DNA from: Actinomycetota bacterium
GTDB taxonomy: Bacteria; Actinomycetota; Actinomycetes; S36-B12; UBA10799
DNA: 7,085 nucleotides
Reading direction: 5' to 3'
NCBI GenBank assembly: GCA_030837445.1
Contig: JAUPKM010000627.1
Location: 1 to 7,085, forward strand
Shown piece after piece: positions 5,540 to 7,085 of this stretch; positions within the stretch are counted from its first letter, which is position 1; each line of letters starts with the position of its first letter. The notes below the pieces were generated by a model. That model saw only the letters and a list, made by a program, of their open reading frames with translations, was not told the origin of the DNA and did not search any database. The translations under genes were made by a program, and so were the position numbers.

Positions 5540-5568
5540 GACGGGAGACTCCCCCGTGGCCTCCCGTC
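5540..5568. repeat. 8-bp inverted repeat next to the terminator-like hairpin
   Basis: GACGGGAG (5540-5547) and CTCCCGTC (5561-5568) form a perfect 8-bp stem with a 13-nt loop. It lies only four bases from the outer end of the 5494-5535 stem, so a minus-strand RNA would fold two hairpins in series before the T-tract. There is no T-tract on either side of its own. Confidence 0.6.
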
Positions 5569-5660
5569 ACTTCCTGTCCACATTGTGCCCACTGCGCTGA
5601 TCGGCCATACCCGGGTGGGTGTGATCCGGGTCATAGGCGGCTGCACCCCACCTACCTGGC

Positions 5661-5675
5661 TAACCTGGGTCGGTG
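5661..5675 (+). promoter_or_regulatory. Candidate leaderless promoter of the DUF4446 gene
   Basis: TAACCT at 5661-5666 fits the actinobacterial -10 pattern TANNNT and sits exactly at -12 to -7 relative to the GTG at 5673. Transcription would therefore begin on the start codon, the leaderless arrangement common in Actinobacteria. No clear ribosome-binding site precedes that GTG. The -35 region (about 5638-5643) is not recognisable. Confidence 0.4.
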
Positions 5676-6086
5676 GACATGGTTGCGCTGGGTGTCGCTC
5701 TGATCGCATTGATCGTGGCCGGCTGGTCGAGCCTGGTGGCCCGCCGGGACCGACGTGCCCGGCCGGCGCCGGGGGCAGCCACTGAGCCCTGGGCGGGACC
5801 GGGCAGTCCGCCGTCGGCGGCGCCGATCGTGGGCGTACCCAACCCCGCAGACGGCGCGCTGCGGCACGTATCCGTCGTTCGGTACGACGCTTTCGATGAC
5901 GTTGCGGGTCGACAGTCGTTCACCGCCGCTCTGCTGGACGACAATGGTGAGGGTCTAGTGATCACCGCGCTGCATGGTCGTGCGGAGTCGAGGACATTTC
6001 TCAAGGGTGTGGGCGGTTCCGCCAGTGACGCGCTGTCGCCGGAAGAACAACGTGCGGTGTCGTATGCGCGGGATGGCAGCCAGTAG
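5673..6086 (+). CDS. DUF4446 family small membrane-anchored protein (137 aa)
   Basis: The N-terminus MDMVALGVALIALIVAGWSSL (1-21) is one hydrophobic helix followed by a basic stretch ARRDRRARP, so the protein is probably anchored with its C-terminal domain inside the cell. A Pro/Ala/Gly-rich linker (about 31-60) leads to the conserved domain at 64-128: LRHVSVVRYDAFDDVAGRQSFTAALLDDNGEGLVITALHGRAESRTFLK and later LSPEEQRAVSYA. The pattern RYDAF-D-GxxSF-xALLD-xGxGxV-T-xHGR-E-R-xxK is that of DUF4446, found in Firmicutes and Actinobacteria with unknown function. The linker is Pro-rich and the domain looks complete. The GTG at 5673 is favoured by the -10 element at leaderless spacing; the ATG at 5679, two codons on, is the alternative and changes little. 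It converges on the NlpC/P60 gene. Confidence 0.88.
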   Translation: MDMVALGVALIALIVAGWSSLVARRDRRARPAPGAATEPWAGPGSPPSAAPIVGVPNPADGALRHVSVVRYDAFDDVAGRQSFTAALLDDNGEGLVITALHGRAESRTFLKGVGGSASDALSPEEQRAVSYARDGSQ

Positions 6087-6092
6087 ACGACG

Positions 6093-6129
6093 CGGAGCCG
6101 GGCGGGGTAAGTACCCACGCCCGGCTCCG
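6093..6129. terminator. GC-rich hairpin between convergent genes
   Basis: CGGAGCCGGGC (6093-6103) and GCCCGGCTCCG (6119-6129) are a perfect 11-bp inverted repeat with a 15-nt loop whose GGGTA/TACCC bases may extend the stem. It begins seven bases after the DUF4446 stop and ends 39 bases before the end of the NlpC/P60 gene, so it could serve both. No T-tract follows on either strand, as is frequent for actinobacterial terminators. Confidence 0.6.
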
Positions 6130-6168
6130 GTTGGTGCCTTGGTCGAACTACTGCACTTGCGAGAAGGA

Positions 6169-7059
6169 TCAGTAGATGAGCCTGGTCGAGCCCGCGTAGT
6201 CGTACATGTTCCAGCTGGCGTAGGCGTAGTCGATCGAGACTCCGCTACTGGGGTTGTTGGCCTGGACCACCTGACCGTCGCCGATGTACATCGCCGCGTG
6301 GCGGGATCCGCCGCTGCCGAAGTACATCAGGTCGCCGGGCACCATCTGGTTCAGCGCGACCGGGATCGCGCGCCCGGTCACCATCTGGGCCCCGGAGTAG
6401 TGCGGAATGTCGATCCCGACCTGCGAGTAGGACCACATGGTCAGACCAGAGCAGTCAAAGCTGTACGGCCCCTCGCCACCCCTGACGTAGGAGGACACGC
6501 CAGCGCGGCTCTTGGCAAGACTGACCACCCGCGCCCGAGTATCCACCACCCACTTCTCGTGGGCGTCAACGGACTTGACGCGGGCATTCGCCTGCGCGAG
6601 GGCCCGACGGGCGATCTCACGGTTGCGCATGGTGCGCCACAGATCCGCCTCGGCTGAGGGCAGCATCTTGGCCCAGCGGGTCCGTGCCACCGCCAGGCGG
6701 GTTGCCTCCTGCTGGGCAGCGGCAACGCTGCTGGAGTCGGCCTGGGTGACCTTCGCAGCAGCGGCCTTCTCGGCGGCTACCGCGAGCTTGTACTCGTTGC
6801 GGACAGCCTCAACGTGGCGCTTGCGGGCTCCCAAAGTGGCCGTCACAGCCACGAGCACCTTGTGTTTACGGGCCTGGTCCAGCCGGGCTTCCTTCTGGGC
6901 CAGCGAAAGCTTGGCCCAGGCGTTCGGTGCGGCCTTCGCCGCCGCTACCTGAGTGGTGGCGGACGCGGCCGGAGCCGCCGTCGCGGGGACAGCCGCGAGG
7001 ACGCTCATCGAGGCGGCCGCCGCGGCGATGGGCAGTGTGAGTCGCTTGGCAACTCGCAT
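6169..7059 (-). CDS. Secreted NlpC/P60 peptidoglycan endopeptidase, RipA-like (296 aa)
   Basis: Cell-wall hydrolase that cuts within peptidoglycan stem peptides, acting outside the membrane. The ATG at 7059 follows GGGAGGAA by six bases. A Sec signal peptide is clear: basic MRVAKR, hydrophobic core about 7-23, and an AxA site near ATAAPA (26-31). Residues about 45-185 are Ala/Lys/Glu/Arg-rich, helical and probably coiled coil (KLSLAQKEARLDQARK, NEYKLAVAAEKAAAAK), as in the autoinhibitory N-terminal part of RipA-type enzymes. The C-terminal domain (about 178-296) has YVRGGEGPYSFDCSGL with nucleophile C203, GDLMYF (242-247), and RHAAMYIGDGQ with H254. The third triad position, 12 residues after the His, is Q266 (VVQA), where RipA has Glu. 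Only 26 bp of upstream DNA is inside the window, so its promoter or any leader riboswitch cannot be judged. Confidence 0.95.
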   Translation of the reverse strand: MRVAKRLTLPIAAAAASMSVLAAVPATAAPAASATTQVAAAKAAPNAWAKLSLAQKEARLDQARKHKVLVAVTATLGARKRHVEAVRNEYKLAVAAEKAAAAKVTQADSSSVAAAQQEATRLAVARTRWAKMLPSAEADLWRTMRNREIARRALAQANARVKSVDAHEKWVVDTRARVVSLAKSRAGVSSYVRGGEGPYSFDCSGLTMWSYSQVGIDIPHYSGAQMVTGRAIPVALNQMVPGDLMYFGSGGSRHAAMYIGDGQVVQANNPSSGVSIDYAYASWNMYDYAGSTRLIY

Positions 7060-7085
7060 GTGGATTCCTCCCTGGACTGCCTCCC

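Larger units (their letters stand above)
5207..5672. other. 466-bp intergenic region with three inverted repeats and no supported protein gene
   Basis: Between the divergent phosphodiesterase (start 5206, minus) and DUF4446 (start 5673, plus) genes this stretch holds the hairpins at 5299-5338, 5494-5535 and 5540-5568. Local composition is mixed, with A/T-richer patches at 5286-5296 and 5395-5415. Open frames here, including one from a GTG at 5501 after GGAGGAAAAAA, have no family resemblance and run into the DUF4446 gene. A small RNA on the minus strand ending at the T-tract near 5489 is the most interesting reading. Confidence 0.5.

Noticed and set aside
5501..5785. A 94-codon plus-strand frame starting at a GTG preceded by GGAGGAAAAAA
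   Set aside because: The translation is Pro/Gly/Cys-rich with no family resemblance, runs through the terminator-like hairpin and overlaps the well-supported DUF4446 gene in another frame. The A-run is better explained as the T-tract of the minus-strand terminator.
7060..7085. A c-di-AMP (ydaO-type) riboswitch upstream of the NlpC/P60 gene, known for some actinobacterial wall hydrolases
   Set aside because: Only 26 bp of leader is inside the window, so nothing beyond the ribosome-binding site can be seen.

Overview
The window comes from a high-GC actinobacterium (Actinomycetota). This rests on the strong G/C bias at third codon positions, actinobacterial-type gene families (a DUF222/HNH-like N-terminus, DUF4446, a RipA-like NlpC/P60 hydrolase) and a mycobacterial-type LexA box. 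The genus cannot be named from the sequence alone. No prophage, CRISPR array, transposase or biosynthetic cluster is visible. This is mostly ordinary chromosomal sequence with some notable repeats and hairpins.

Left part, minus strand. Positions 1-478 hold the first 159 codons of a gene that runs off the left edge. It is probably a DUF222/13E12-type protein, and three 9-residue Ala-rich repeats interrupt its N-terminus. About 75 bp upstream of its start lies an 11/12 match to the actinobacterial SOS (LexA) box. A repeat-bearing gap of about 330 bp follows. Next come an unrecognised multi-pass membrane protein (808-1641) and a tRNA-Leu(CAG) gene (1753-1836), both on the minus strand.

Centre, plus strand. 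An Fpg/Nei-family DNA glycosylase (1944-2924) carries an in-frame tandem-repeat Thr/Ala/Pro insert just after its beta-hairpin lysine. It is followed 59 bp later by a GlcD/D-2-hydroxyglutarate-dehydrogenase-type FAD oxidoreductase (2984-4342), probably in the same operon. A glycerophosphodiester phosphodiesterase gene (4379-5206, minus) converges on it, 36 bp away.

Right part. A 466-bp gap (5207-5672) contains three strong inverted repeats. One, read on the minus strand, is an intrinsic-terminator-like hairpin plus T-tract with no gene upstream of it. Another sits exactly at the predicted 5' end of the phosphodiesterase transcript. Then come a small DUF4446 protein (5673-6086, plus), possibly translated from a leaderless mRNA, a convergent-gene hairpin, and a secreted NlpC/P60 peptidoglycan hydrolase (6169-7059, minus).

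The genes do not form one pathway. The themes are DNA damage and repair (the SOS-boxed DUF222-like gene and the glycosylase), redox/lipid catabolism (the FAD enzyme and the phosphodiesterase) and cell wall (NlpC/P60). The best leads are the repeat insert in the glycosylase, the SOS box before the DUF222-like gene, and the hairpin-rich gap at 5207-5672.
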